Positions 36,500 through 49,733 of a stretch of 64,000 bases of DNA are shown here, one piece after another; position 1 is the stretch's first letter, and every line of letters starts with the position of its first letter. Made by a program: the position numbers and the translations under genes. The stretch lies in the NCBI GenBank assembly GCA_034008185.1, contig CM067084.1:46823099-46887098 (forward strand). Reading direction: 5' to 3'. The notes beneath the pieces were generated by a model. That model searched no databases, had not been told where the DNA came from, and saw only the letters and a list, made by a program, of their open reading frames with translations. The stretch comes from Gorsachius magnificus (lineage: Eukaryota; Chordata; Aves; Pelecaniformes; Ardeidae).

Positions 36500-38850
36500 T
36501 TGTGACAAAACTCACTCGCGTTCGCCTCCTGTCAGGCGACGCGCCTTTGGAAAGGGGCGTTTCGAGAGGTTTGGGGCCATCGGTGCTGACAGATTACTCC
36601 GTTGCGCCAAAATACTCCAAGAAAATGAGAGGGCGGTTGCAAAGGGTGAGGTTTCAGCATCGAATGTAAAACCTCCCCCCTCTCCTGCTTGCTCCCATGT
36701 ATTTTGCGCGACCTCCTGAAAACGTGGGGCGGTTCGGGATTACGGCCGTAAGGCACAGCGCGGGGTTTCGCGGCCGTAACGCAGGGAACGAGCGTTAACC
36801 CGCGGCAGCCGCAGCGCGCCCTCGACATAAACTCCGCAACCTCTCCAGGGACAGAGACGGTTTGGGGAAGAGCGAGTAAGCGGGGGGGGGGGCGGAGCCG
36901 AGCGACGAAGGGCGAGCGCCCCGGGAGAGCCGGAGGAGGCACCCCCCCGGCACCCGCGGTCCTCAGGGCCAGGCCACAGCGCCGCCCCCCGCCCTGCCAG
37001 CCACCCGGCTGCCCCCCGGAGGTCAGACGGGGCTACTCACACCGGGCGGTCATTTCTGCTCGCTTCGCCTTCCCCTCACGCAGGTGCCGCAGGGCCGCCC
37101 CTCGGGGAAGGCGGCGAGGGGGCACCGCCGGCCTCGGTGGGGCTGGGCGCAGAGATGGCGGGCGCCGGCACCGCGGTGGTGATCGAGGGAACGAACGCAG
37201 CCCGCCCTCGGGGGAGCCCCCGCCCCCTCCGCGCCCCCCGCCAGGGCCGCCCGCCCACGCCCACACACGGGCGCCGCCGGGGCACCTGGCGCGGGCAGGG
37301 GGCGAGCCGAGCCGCTCGGTGGGAGCCGCCTCGCTGCGCTCCGCCGTCGGGCTGCAGGGCGCGGGTAACCCCGCCACGGTAGACGGCTTCCATCAGGTGG
37401 CCACCCCGTGCCGCCGCCCCCCGGCGGGGTCCCCGCTCCGCCCGGGAAACAGCGGTGGCGGAAACAGCGGTGGCGGGCGCCTTCAAGCGAGGCGGCGCCT
37501 TTAAGGGAGGCTCCCCTCCGCGCCGGCTCCCGCCCCCCGCCGCGCGCCGGGCCAGTAGGAACGGGCGAGAGGGGAAGGCGGGAGAATGCGAACCCCGGCG
37601 GCGCCGCCAGCCGCGCCTTTGGGCAGGGCCTCGCGCATGCGCGCAGCCCGGCGGCCAGGGGCGGGGGCTCCGAGTGGGGTTTGCTTCGGCGGCGGCACCG
37701 CGGCGGGAAGGGGCGCGGGACCCCGCGGCGGGGCGGCCCGGCCCGGCTCAGCCCAGCCTCGTCCAGCGCTCGCCCCCACACCACCCCCCCCCGCCGCGCA
37801 TCGGCCCGGCCCGCGCAGCTCGGCCCCCGGCGGGCAGAGGGGCGGCGGCAGGAGGAAGCGGAGCGGGGCCGCCGCGGGGACCCCGCGCCCGGTGCGGGCG
37901 GCGCAGCGGCAGCGGCGGATGTGCTGCTGGCGCGGGGGGATGATGCTGGCGGGGCCGCAGCTGGTGGCGGGGCCGGCGGCGCCGGGCGGGGAGCGGGCCC
38001 GGCTGCTCTCGCTCTACGTGCAGGACTACCTGGAGTGCGTGGAGTCGCTGCCGCTGGACATCCAGCGCAACGCCTCGCTGCTGCGGGAGATGGACACGCA
38101 GTGCCAAGGTGGGCGCCACCGCGGGACGCGGCCTCCGCCACAGGGCACCGGGCGGGGGGGCGGGGGGGGAAGGAACGGGGGGCCGCCCGCCCGCCGCACA
38201 TGCGCCCGGCGCGGAGGGGCCGGAGCCGGGGCGGGCCCGGCGGAGGGGGGTGGGCGCCGGGGCGGGCCCCGGCCCGGGGGCCCGCCCCGCCCCACCCCCG
38301 GCCGGGCAGCCCCGCCGATTGAACCGGCGGCGGTGCTGCTGGAGGCGGGGGCAGGGGAATCGGTTTCACAGCGCCCGGGGGGGGGTGCCGCGTCCCGGCG
38401 GAGCCGCCCCCCCCGGGGAAATCGCTGCGCTCCGAACCGTCCCGCCGGGCGCTGACCGGGGTTGGCGCACGGCGGGGGAGGGGAGGCTGCCGGAGGCGTT
38501 CGCAGCGTTCCCTCCGGTAACGGAGGGCGTCCGCAGAGCGGGAAGTTGCCCTGAACTTCAGTCAGAGACACGGCTGCCTCCCGAGAGCGGGTTAAATACC
38601 CCTTAAACCCCTCTTGCCTGCCCCTCTTGGGCGCCCTGCCGCCCCGTCGCACGGTGGGCCCCGCTGCCGAAGAGGCACGCGGCAGAGGACGGGAGGCACG
38701 GACCCACGGCGGGGCTGGGGCGGGGGGATTCGGTCCCCTGGAGTAGGAACGAGAGCCGTGTGGCCCTGCCTGATGGGAGGCCGCCTTCGCTGTGGCGGAG
38801 AGGGGACGGTTAAGGCCTTTCAGACGCTGACTGTGAACGGATTCTTTCAA
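36500..38850 (+). promoter_or_regulatory. ING2: CpG-island promoter of ING2
   Basis: About 2.3 kb of very GC- and CpG-rich DNA surrounding ING2 exon 1, the largest island in the window. There is no TATA box near the start. A perfect NRF1-type site lies about 300 bp before the coding start. G-runs (for example G11 at 36,882) and a 15-bp tandem pair (GAAACAGCGGTGGCG at 37,446 and 37,461) lie upstream. Confidence 0.88.
37633..37642. promoter_or_regulatory. ING2: NRF1 site in the ING2 promoter
   Basis: GCGCATGCGC is the perfect NRF1 palindrome core, 301 bp upstream of the chosen ATG. Confidence 0.7.
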
Positions 38851-41800
38851 TTATCTTTCTAATTACCCAGGAAGATACATAAGAAGAGGCTTTTGTAAGG
38901 TTTCCGTGTTTGTTAAAGTCTGAAGGGCATAGACCTGACTGCAGCGTTTTGAATTCTCAGTCAAGGCTGGATTGCCTAGCAGGCTCTTTACTTGATCAGC
39001 CTTGAATAGATTAAATAGCTTTTTTCGCCTACATCTGCTCTATGTATTTCTCCAGCTGCTAATACAATACGGAGCCAAAGCAGAGGTTTGTTGCGAGTTT
39101 TACCAAAGTCTCCCACTGATTTAAAAAACAACAGCAAAAAAAAAAAAAAACAACAACCACCCCTGCCCCCCAAATATTTGAAAAAAATATTTTTGGCCCA
39201 AGTCTGAAGATGTGAAAGCACTGCTATATAATTTCAGTGAATTTAAAAGGTAGTGATAGTTCACACAGGAGGAACAAAGCCACTCCTGTGCTTGGAAAAC
39301 TGAAATCCTTTTAGCTTTTTTTAGCTCCACCAAACTTAATCAGATTATCTGTAATGAACACTTGGCCCTGGTTTGTGTTGTGTTTGGTTTTGGGTTTGTT
39401 GGGGTTTTTTTTGTTTGGTTGGTTTTTTTTTGAACAGGTGTTTCGGAGCCATTTAGTTGGGCATATGGATGCCTTCTCTAATCTTAGGGGCCAAAAAGGA
39501 GTTTCCTTAACTTGCATCTCTGACAGCCCAAAAGTTCTGCTGTCTCTTTAATGGGTGGTGATCCATTTAAAGTGTGCAGCACATCTTCACGGGCTACATC
39601 TGGGGAATAATCAGTGCAGGGACTCTGTCACCGTGTGAAAAAGCTAACAGTCCTTGCTTGTGGGTGGTTCTGGGCAGGGCATTCCCAGTATGGGAAATCC
39701 GTGTACCTACACTTCCCCCCCGCCCTCATAAAAAAGGCTGGATGGGAGATAATGTGGCTGCAGAATACTGTACTCTGCTTTTGCCTTCCTAGTTCAACAG
39801 CCTACAAAGTCCCTTACTCCACGCTTTTCAGGAGCAGAGAGTAAGATTTCCCCCCTTCTCCTGCTGCCCCCCATCAGGGCAACAGGTAAGGGATGCAGCT
39901 GAAGATGCAGGGAAACAAAGCTTGTGTTCTTAATGGTAGCTGGAATGCTAGTATTGAGAAAAAAAAAATAGGTTAAGTCAGTTAGTGGACGGGCAGAGTA
40001 GTGATTTTTATCTTCCCTTAGTGAAAGCCTGGAACAGAACAAAATGCTGTTGGCTCCTGTTGTCATACACGTTTCAGAATTTATAGTAAAAAGCGGCCGT
40101 TCACGCCTAAGCTACTGTTTCAAGATGTCAGCAGGAAAAAGATCACTGTGAACAATGTTGAGATAGTATCTATGGCTTCCATTGAGCACAAGCTTGAATC
40201 ATTTCACAACTGAACAATGCAGATAAATTCTTCAAAAATGAAAGCCAGTTTGTGAAACGCAGGTCTTTAAGAAGAGATAGATTGTACTGCATATCCTCTC
40301 GCTTTAGAAGTATCATTCATAAATTCCCTTGCCTGTTCAGATAAAATCCTGAAGTTGTTTCTGAAGGAACCGGTGCTGTTCTGAAGGAACACTGTGCATC
40401 AGGTTTCACTCAGTTCTGCTAATCTGTTTCCTTCCACGTTAGCAATTTCTCAGTCTTTTATGTACAGATCTAGTGTAACTTTTGGTCTGGAAAATACAAT
40501 TTTAAAATCCAGCAATATAGAACAATAGAGTGCAGACTAAGACCGTCTTACAAGGCATTTGTTAATCTCTTACTTGGGTTCATTAAACTTGCTTCTAAGA
40601 ACTAAATATTATGAAAGATTCACAGCAGCTCATCTAGTTACTTTGCATGACTTGCAAGAAGAAAAGCTTAGAAGTCAACCTGTGAGCCACTCGTTACTAG
40701 TTACTTAAAAATACCCCGTCATGCACTGAACGGTAGGTCACCTATTCTGCAAAGTTCAGCCTCGATTTAAAATGCAACTCGCTGCAGTTTGTCTTCATAA
40801 TAGGAAAAGCATTTTGAGTGGTTTAAGTTGATTTAACGCCTGATTATAAATTTGCCATTGTGTAACTTAAGTTGTCAGACTCCTTTTATAACTATGAGTA
40901 CTTGAAAGTGTAATACCAAGCCTTTAGATGAATAAGAGAAGGGGAAGGCAGAGGATCTGGATATTCCAATTCTGGAATGTTACATACCGTGATATATAAT
41001 GATTATATGAATTCTAAGTTTCTTCCTGTGATACAGTAAGCTATTGCTTAGGTTTGTAAGCCAGGGTTTTGGAACTACTGTGGTAAGGACTCTCAAATGA
41101 AATTCCTGCTTTTTCAGGTGGAGGCAGGATCTGGACTATCCACGCTCCAGCGGCTGTGGTCCCCGTTCTTGGGTTATCCTTTCTCTTTCCAGTGGCTAAA
41201 ATAAGCTTGCTTTTTCTTAGAACTTGAGAATTTTTTCTTGCAACAGATTGTGACCTTAAACACTGATTCGATGACCAGTTACACTTGAATAAAATATCCA
41301 ATCTAGTCCACTAGGGTATACTATAATAAAAATTAGTACTATTTCTCATCAGTTAGAAATACGTTTCTGCATTTTTCTTGAGCATGTTTCATCTTGTGTA
41401 ATTATTCCTGTTATCTTTATTTTATAGAAGCGTTAAAAGAAATAGATGATGTCTATGAAAAATACAAGTCAGAAAATGATCCTGTTCAGAAGAAACGCTT
41501 GCAGCAGCATCTTCAGCGCGCGTTAATCAACAGCCAAGAACTCGGAGATGAAAAAATTCAAATAGTTACTCAGATGCTAGAACTGGTAGAGAATAGGGCC
41601 CGGCAAATGGAAACACACTCTCAATGTTTTCAAGATCTGTCTGAGAACGAAAAGCCTCTAGAAAAGTCAAAGATGGAGTCCTGCCAGCCAGAGAGATCTT
41701 CACGTAGACCTCGTCGCCAGCGAACCAGCGAAAGCCGCGATCTGTGCCACATAGCAAATGGTATTGATGACTGCGACGATCAGCCACCTAAAGAAAAAAG

Positions 41801-42098
41801 ATCTAAATCTTCCAAGAAGAAAAAACGCTCCAAAGCCAAACAGGAGAGAGAGGTTTCACCTGTAGAATTTGCAATCGATCCCAATGAACCAACTTACTGC
41901 TTATGCAACCAAGTGTCTTACGGCGAAATGATAGGATGTGATAACGAACAGTGTCCTATCGAGTGGTTCCATTTTTCGTGTGTTGGACTCACCTACAAAC
42001 CAAAGGGGAAATGGTATTGCCCCAAGTGCAGAGGAGACAATGAGAAAACGATGGACAAATGTCCTGACAAGTCAAAAAAGGATAGAAGATCGAGGTAG
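37943..42098 (+). CDS. ING2: Inhibitor of growth protein 2, two coding exons
   Basis: ING2 reads H3K4me3 and recruits Sin3A-HDAC1/2 complexes in the nucleus; it also binds phosphoinositides and promotes p53 acetylation. Exons: 37,943-38,108 and 41,428-42,098, separated by a 3.3-kb intron (CAA G|GTGGGC ... TTTTATAG|AA), giving 278 residues against about 280 in human. The N-terminal ING domain contains [19 protein letters not shown] and [21 protein letters not shown] Lys/Arg-rich nuclear localisation region follows ([12 protein letters not shown]). The C-terminal PHD finger (about residues 210-260) has the full Cys4-His-Cys3 set: [28 protein letters not shown] polybasic tail (KSKKDRRSR) is the phosphoinositide-binding region. 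The start at 37,943 (M-L-A-G) fits the family's M-L start; in-frame ATGs at 37,919 and 37,940 are alternatives. The first 15 residues are Ala/Gly/Pro-rich instead of the human Gln run. Confidence 0.98.
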
Positions 42099-42222
42099 TG
42101 AAAGCAATTCATGTTTTAAAGAGTTGCTCCTTTTATATTAAAATGTTTAATTTCCAGAGAACGCTGTTTTAGGAAATGCATAAGACTATGCAATAATTTT
42201 TAATCTATAATATTAATGGAGT

Positions 42223-43133
42223 ATTAAAAGCTGTTATACCTTCTGTGATCTTTAACTTTCTGCACTGAATAACCAAATAATTGAAACAGGGTGGCTTCAG
42301 ACCTTCACAGAAGACATTACAAGCATATGGCGCTTGGTTTCAATTTAACCCCATTAGTATTTTAAAGAACCTTGTGAATCTTGAAATAATGGTGGTGGGA
42401 AAGATACTGAAGAACTTTTCATGTTAAGGGAAAGGCGTTGAAAGGCCTCACGTAACTGCTAGAATCTTAACAACTGAATTTGTTCCTTATCCCAGGTCTT
42501 AAGTTTTCAGTTTTTGTGTTAACATCACACATTTGGAATTAGGGTTTTTTGAATTCAGCTGTAACTGTAAAAGTCTTCCGAGCTAAAAGCAGACCTCTTC
42601 AGTGACTTTCATATGACCAGTATGTTATTTCAAGGAAGAAAATACCACTAACTTAAGCTTTTTTTTTTTGTCAACATTAAACTCTTGTCTTTGTGACTTT
42701 ACACTTGGGAGTCAGTTTTTGGTTATGATAGAATTATGGTGTGTCTTCAGTTTTGGATATTCTTAGTAGGTTTTATTTGGGTTCTGTCGAGCATCCTGAT
42801 GTGGTCTTTATTGTTTATGATGGTCTCTCTAATGCCAAAACTATTTCCTTGATTGTTTATGTTTTGCCGCTGCCTGTATAAGCCTTGAAGTGGCAGAAGG
42901 ATCCTTTGAAAGGAGGGGGTGTTGACATCTTGGGGAACAGAAATTAAAAAGGTGATGAAATCTTCATCATAATCAATCTCTAGAGAGCTGAATGAAACAT
43001 GACTGGTATTCTCTGGGATGTAAACTTTGCGTTTCCTTAAGCGGCATTTGTGTAGCCACACCTGGGTTTAGGCACAGCAGTTCTTGAGTTGGGTGACTAC
43101 CAAAAATGCCTGAAGGCAAAAGCTTTCAATAAA
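42223..43133 (+). terminator. ING2: Candidate poly(A) signals of ING2
   Basis: ATTAAA at 42,223-42,228, ATTAAA at 42,676-42,681 (followed by the GT-rich CTCTTGTCTTTGTGAC) and AATAAA at 43,128-43,133. Use of the distal site would give a 3' UTR of about 1.05 kb. The sequence alone does not tell which one is used. Confidence 0.55.
42747..43068 (-). CDS. Possible antisense terminal exon, function unknown
   Basis: A - strand frame of about 104 codons is open from a splice-acceptor-like sequence (CCTAAACCCAG, about 43,070) to a stop at 42,747. It has no ATG at its left side, so it would be a spliced-in exon. The composition is protein-like (for example SSLEIDYDEDFITFLISVPQ and LLPLQGLYRQRQNINNQGNS), with no domain I recognise. 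It could be the last exon of the beta-propeller-like gene on the same strand to the right; that is inference. It would overlap the ING2 3' UTR tail-to-tail. It could equally be a chance frame. Confidence 0.3.
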
Positions 43134-44075
43134 AGTTATGATAGATAATAAAAACAAGAGCCAGTAGACAAATCCCAGCATGTTTCTGACAGGCTAAGTA
43201 ACACTGCTGTCCCGAAGTGTGCCAGTAGTGTCTAAACACTACTTGGGTGGTAGTTAAAAGTGAACTTCCTCACCTCCACTCCTTGGAGGAGGTGGAAAAA
43301 AGATGAAGACAGCTGTTCCTGCTCCTTTGCAATGGGAGATGCTAACAGAGGAGAAGTAAGCGGTGTACCTGGTGTATCAGAGCTTGCACCTAGGGTTCCT
43401 GCTCAACAATGTTCTTCCTTGAGACTGCCTGTGCCCTGGTGGGCTCGGCAAGGCAGAGGGAGCAGCTGTGCAGGGGCTACCTCTGCACCTTGCGGGTGGG
43501 CTGCAGGTGCTCAGAGGCCCCCATAGGTCTCAGCTCTTTGCTGCTAAGGTCTCCCTGACAGCACAGAAGGAGAAGCGACACCATCCCTGGCTGAGCCTGA
43601 TTGAAAAGCAGTTGTGCTGAGTTGAGAGCAGCCCAGAAGGCAGATGAGCAAAAGCAAGCCACAATGGATGAATGCCATCAAAATTCCCTTCCGCATCTCC
43701 ACTAGAGGGCTGTGATGGCCGGGGCTGGATGTGCTGCGCTTGGCATAAAGAAAGCCTCAGTGCTGTTGGGCCAGATGGTATGAATCAATGCGCAGAACTC
43801 CAAATATTATAAGCTACGTAAAATACCGAGCCTGTTTCCACAGTTAAGATCTGATTCCTTAACAGGATTTAGCATTTGCAAGTAATACTAGTTAACATAT
43901 GGCAGGGGAGCGTAAAGCCACTGTTTTGAATTTTTGCTCTAAAATTGTAGGTTTATTAAGTGGGTTAGCTCTACTGGGGAGACTGGTACCACAGTAAGCA
44001 GATGGCTCTTGCGGGAAACTACTGTAAGGGCTCTGACCATCTGCAGGCTCTATCTTGCTTTCCAGCCCTAGCGGC

Positions 44076-44135
44076 TAATCTGAGGTTGCAAACATAAGCT
44101 TCTTGTAATCTGAGGTTGCAAACATAAGCTTCTTG
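44076..44135. repeat. Perfect 30-bp tandem duplication
   Basis: The 30-bp unit beginning TAATCTGAGGTTGCAAAC at 44,076-44,105 is repeated without a mismatch at 44,106-44,135. Confidence 0.97.
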
Positions 44136-47100
44136 AGGGAGTTGGATCATGGCTACTGATGGAAAATGATCAGGTCAGCTGATCCTTTTTTCCATTTGTT
44201 ACAGCTTAATGATTCTTAAATTTTCTTCTTGGGAAGACTGGTTGGAAGCCTTGGGCTGGGGACTGTAGCAACATCTAATGTCTACCTAAAATGGCGATGC
44301 TCCCTAGTATTAAAAAAAAAACGTTACTTAGTTGCAGAACAAAGTACAATTGAAATTGTAACTATTAACATTATTAATTTATCTTGGAAAGTATTGCTTG
44401 AATTTCTGCTGGCTAAATCAAGAATACTTTTTTCCAAGGCAGAAGAGAAGGCTGGGAGCCTTATATAATTGTTCCTCTGGAATAATTGCTAAAGTAGGCA
44501 GTGCATGTTGTGGTGTTACAGAAAGAAAATTTTAGATTCTGAGAGTGGTCCAGATAAATATCTCCAACGCAGGGATGCTTGCTTTTATGCTAATGGCCCT
44601 TCTAGCAGGGAATATGAATTCTCAAGGTTTCCAGTGAAGATACTGCTGGGGAAACGGCACTTGTTTGCCTAATACATGAAATTGCTCAAATGCAGAAATA
44701 ATTCTGTTCATAAGCAGATTAGCAGTGTGCCTCAAATATACCTGGGTGCATCTAAAATTGCCTCTTTTAAATAATCTGGCTACTGTGTTTTTAAAACGTA
44801 CATGAGAAAAGATCTGATGTTACCTGGCATTTAGCATTTCACCACCTTTTTTAACAAACCCAGATTTTGTGGTTTTGTATCTGTGTTCATAGAAGATCAA
44901 TGGTAATTGCTGAAGACGCACATAAGATGCTAGTGTGAAATCAGAAAGGTAAGTAGAGAACTCTTATGTTGCTTCTTAATGTTGAGTTCCTTTTCTTAAA
45001 GGGATGAACCTCACCAGTGAAGTGAAAATGAAAAGTAAACACCTGTTAAACAAGTTCATCTTTAAGATGTGTATTTGCTGTCATGAAGTAAGTCTAGCTT
45101 CTTGCAGGAAAAAGAACCTGGACAACAAATGCTTTGGAAGCTGATAGAAGTGTGTGTAACCACACAGGAAACTGCTTCCTCTTTGTGAAAATTAATGCTA
45201 CATCCTAATTCAGCATAGGTTACATTTTGTTTTCTTGATATAAAATATAGCACACTTCTAAGTTTTTGCTTTTTGCCTTTCAGTTTTTAAGTAATGCAAG
45301 TTAAGCAGCAGCAAAACCTCCCCATAAACTATTTAAATTGAATGCTATCAGAGCAAGTGTTTCTTAATTATTGTCCCGTGGACCAGTTTGATTAATCTTG
45401 ACAAAATAATCATCAAATAAGCCAAACTTTAAAGCAAACCAGAAAATACACCTGATAGAAAGCTTACTGTTTTGAAAGCAAAATGAGCAATTTAATAGTA
45501 TTTGCTGTCTGTATTCTAAAGCCATCTTGCTATCTCCAGCAGTTACTACATTTTTTTTTAGACTCCAGAATTCTGGCAGGTCTAGAATAGTACACAAGAC
45601 TAATACAGGTTTCCTCCAGTTGCTGTGTATTATTTTATTCTGTTGTGCAAGCTGCCTGAATCCAAACACAGCTAATTACCGGCCCTGATAGGTACAAATT
45701 CTTTTAAGTGTAGTCTTCTGCATGCTGTTGTACGTTCATACCTGTTGATTGCTAAAAAGCACAATGATAATACCTCCCTATTTAAACTAGTTTTAACTGT
45801 ATTTCCCTGCCAAGCATTAACTATCTACGCATCCAGAAATGGTAATGTGATACTGACAGGTCTTGAAACCGATACAAGAAGGGCTGTAAGTGAAATGCCC
45901 CATTCTTCCCGGAATTTATCTAAGGATTTTCCATTTTGGATGTTCTTTTCAAGCTGAAGTGGGCCTTTGTAAATAAGATGGCATTTCCTAACTTTGAAGA
46001 CTTTTTTTTTTTTTCTTCATTTAAAAGCCTCTAACTTCCACTTGAAGGAAACTACTGCAGTTTGTCTGAATTCATACTTAAAAACGAGCACTTCTGTGGC
46101 TTGTATCATTTCTGACTGCAACAGATCTGATTCTTGAAGTCTTAATCTGGGTTTTTATTCTTTAGACTCCGCTGGGCTGAACTGCACCCTGGTCAGTCTC
46201 CCCTAAAACCTAATCAGTCTATTGGGACAAAACTGCAGCGATTGCCACACCAGCAAGTTAAGGGCTTAGAGGTCTTCCTCCCTCTCATCTGCATACATAT
46301 TTATTTTATTAAGAGGTCTCATCTCCTCTGCAAGAGAGGAGCTCTGCAAATCTTTGACACTGGCACCTCAGACTGAAAAAATACTGCAGGTTTCATATAG
46401 AAGCCCAAGTTGCTTTAAATGCTGCAATCTAATATAGACCTTTTTTTTCCATACGTACCTGGAATCTAACAGAGCAATGATTTAAGTCCCTGCAAATCGT
46501 GAAGATACTTTATTACATCAGGCAATATGTCTGAAGTTCTTCTATTGCATATTTCAAAGCTAATACTATCTTGGTAGCTATTGCTTGCTGAAGCCTGCTT
46601 TAAACTCAAATGACACGTATATTAGTCCTGAAAAGCAGCCTATCAGTCTCAGTAAAGAAGTGTATCATGGGCAAAGAAAAAGCAACTTGCTTATGCTATA
46701 GCTTAGAAGTAGCGTATCTTCCTCTGTCAGGACTAGCAACCCTGGCTAGTGTCTGTGGAGGAGCCGTGAGGCAGGCCAAGTATGGTTTCACCTGTGGAAT
46801 GCCACAGACCAGACTGAGACGTATGTTGGGAAAGTCTGCACCAGACCAGTCGGATAAGGTTAGGAAACTAGCGGAACTTGCTGTTCTGTGAGAGTTCCCT
46901 CTAGGAGCCTAACTCAAGAAAGGTTGAAAACCTTGAACGGAAATGTGTATCTCCTGCAATTCAGAGCAAAGCATCTGTTCTCGAAGATACATGCTTCTTA
47001 TTTACCTCACCTCTCAAAAGATCTTTTGAGCTACTTCAAGCAGTTCCCTTGACCATGATGGCTTTCTGAACCCTATTCGCAGCGCACACCTTTTCTTGGG

Positions 47101-49253
47101 CACAGTGAACAATTACATCTCTGAATAGCTGTCCTTAAGAGATCTGAGATGCTCCTTGTATCTTTCATCATCGGACAGTCTAGTTTTCTTCAGGTTCTTC
47201 CTGGCTGCTAGTGGATACTGCTCCAAAGTAGTCTTTTTTTCAGTGGAATAGACAGTTGGGTTTGCATCTGATCCTCTCAAGAGGATGAGCAGGGCTGTCG
47301 CTCAATCCCACAAGAATTTCTTTTCTGTCCAGTGCTAGTTAGGTAAGACATTTTGCTATCAGTGGCAAAACCAGATGTTACTGTGCAACTGTTCAAGTCC
47401 CACAGACTTACATACCCTGGAAGGAAAAAGATGTTTATTTTTTACTATTATCATGCCTCTTTTAGAATACATACCATGAAAGAGTTGAAAAAGTTTGAAA
47501 GCCTTTCTTTTGTGCCAAATTTCTGATTACCCTGCAGTCTTTGCAACAGCTTGAGGATTATGGATTTCCACTACAGCTGGCCAGTAAACAGTTCTATTTA
47601 GTGAAAATTCTGCAAATCCTTCATTAAATGAAGCGGTCATTTGCATTTGAATCCAAGTATCTTCTTAAGATCAAGCTCATATTGCACCTGAATCCATTCT
47701 AATTTTTGGTTGGGGTAGAGTAAGAGTTCTAAAAGCTTCTTTGACAAATTCTGCATTTTTTTCCACCTATTTCTGCATTCTTTTGGTTTACTAGGTAGGG
47801 CAAGTTCAGTTTTAAGTCAGCAATGTTTTTACTGCAAGTATTAGACTGGACTGCATCCCTGTTCTGCTGCAGCTGTGTTCTAGCAGAACATTACTGACTA
47901 TATAGCATGGCCGATTTTGTACTTCTCAGAGATGCATTTCACGCATTGCACGCTTTCTTTTTTTCTTAAATATACTTCAAGGAAGTTATAAGTAGCATAC
48001 ACACAGATTCAAACTATAATAACTTTTCCTGTTCCAAAGGCCTGTTTTCCAGTGTAAGGATTAGTGCTTAGTGGGCACACAGAAAATAAAATCCTCCCCA
48101 AAGTTTTGCTTGTGCATACTTACAGAGTACCTCCACTGAAAACGGTAAAACTGGTGAATGAATTTCACTGCAGTGATTAGCTGCGCACATTAAGACTAGT
48201 AGGAAGTTACAGTATATAGTTGGAGGAGTGGGGGGCAAGCAGCTTGGGTACTTCTGTGTTTGAATGTAGTGTGATTTAAGAAGCCTTAAAGGAAACTTTC
48301 ATCTCCTGCTGAGAAACAGAATACAATAAATTCTAGAACCTCGGACAATAACTTTCAGTAGGGAAATTAGGATAAAATTCTGTCCTAATTTAAATAAAAT
48401 TCTGTTGAGCAGGATTCTACCCAGCATACAGATTTCCAGCTTCCTTTGACTAAAGCCTAAAAAAAGATTAAAGCTCCATGGCAACTGCTATCTTAACTCC
48501 TGACAGCCATAGTATAAATTACATCTTGGAAAAACCTAATACTGAAAGTTTTATTTAGGTCACCAGTCAGGCTAGGAAATGGTAGGCTTATAGATGCCAC
48601 CCCAAACTTCATTTTGCCCCTGCATGGTCTCAGTGAGGCAGAGATTTTTGTGGGAGGCAAACTGGATGCTATAAAATTATATGCAGTGTGAATTTAAAGA
48701 TTTGGAAGTTTTAGGTGCATAAATTTGTTTCATACTTTTGGGGAAAAGACTGCAATTTACTTGCAACTGTAACCTTCCAGTAAGGAATACAGCAAGGTTC
48801 ATCTGGGAGACGGCGGCCCAGACAGGTACTATGTGAGGTTACCACAGTAGCTGCATTTGCTGGCAGTGGAACAGTATTGGTGTTTTGTTTTGGGTTTTTT
48901 GTTTGGGTTTTTTGGTGGTTTTTTTTTAATGGAGAGGGAGCTAGACAGAGATTGTGCAATTAATTAACTTGCCCACAGGTGCCCCAGCATTCACACTTGT
49001 GGCACAGAGATACTGCTTTCTTGCTGTTTGAGGTTAACAATGAATATGTTATTATTTTGAGTGGTAGAAATGAATATAAATGGACAATAAACACCTAGAG
49101 TAAAGGGAATATGTGGTAAACAACAACACACACACCCCACCCCTAAATTCCTGCTATTTGCATTAAGATTATCTGGTATTTTTTCCTTAGTTTCACTTTC
49201 TTTTTCTTTGAGTACTTTTGACCCTGTCTCCCCTGGACTATTTTCTTTTCAGG

Positions 49254-49289
49254 CCTTGAAGAACACCTTGAAGAACACCTTGAAGAAGA
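49254..49289. repeat. 12-bp tandem repeat, three copies
   Basis: CCTTGAAGAACA occurs twice and is followed by CCTTGAAGAAGA. Confidence 0.95.
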
Positions 49290-49733
49290 CCTTTTAAGTG
49301 TCTGAGGAACACTTTACTGGAGCCATTAAACTAGCCTGGTGCCTGAGACAGGGAGAGATTGGTAACTGGGATCATCAATCCTGCTCTCCGGTGCAGGGAC
49401 AAAAAGAGGGGCTGCATACTCCTTAGTCTGTCAGCTGCTGCTGGGCAGACACAGAATTATTCCAAGGTTCCTTTTGACCTCATCAGATAGCAAAGTTTAA
49501 GTCCTCAATATCCCATTTAAAAGGAGAATGTGCCCGTCATTTCTCAAATAAAAATAAAACCAAGATAATATCAAAGCCATACTGGAGTTGCAGCCCACTT
49601 ATATACCTACATTATGGCCCACTTAGAAATTTTGTCTTGTAAATGTTTAATACTAACATGCCATCTATTACTGGAGAAGGATGAGAAATAGAATTGTAGA
49701 AGCATTACCAGTATAATAATCAGTTTTACAGAC

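Larger units (their letters stand above)
43140..49730. other. Stretch without a confident gene
   Basis: If the - strand gene to the right continues to 42.75 kb, this is its intron(s); otherwise it is intergenic. Small tandem repeats occur at 44.08 and 49.25 kb, and a T/G-rich low-complexity tract at 48,880-48,930. I found no exon I would defend. Confidence 0.45.

Noticed and set aside
37050..38455. Very long open frames on both strands (up to 439 codons) around ING2 exon 1
   Set aside because: Stops are rare in this CpG-dense DNA; the frames are Pro/Arg/Gly/Ala-rich, overlap each other in many phases and have no recognisable domain.
39365..39435. T/G-rich tract that resembles a retrotransposon tail (similar one at 48,880-48,930)
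   Set aside because: Low-complexity only; no adjacent element body or target duplication was seen.
45364..45669. 101-codon - strand open frame with a GTAAGC donor-like site
   Set aside because: The usable acceptor would give a phase that does not match neighbouring candidate exons, and no motif is convincing.
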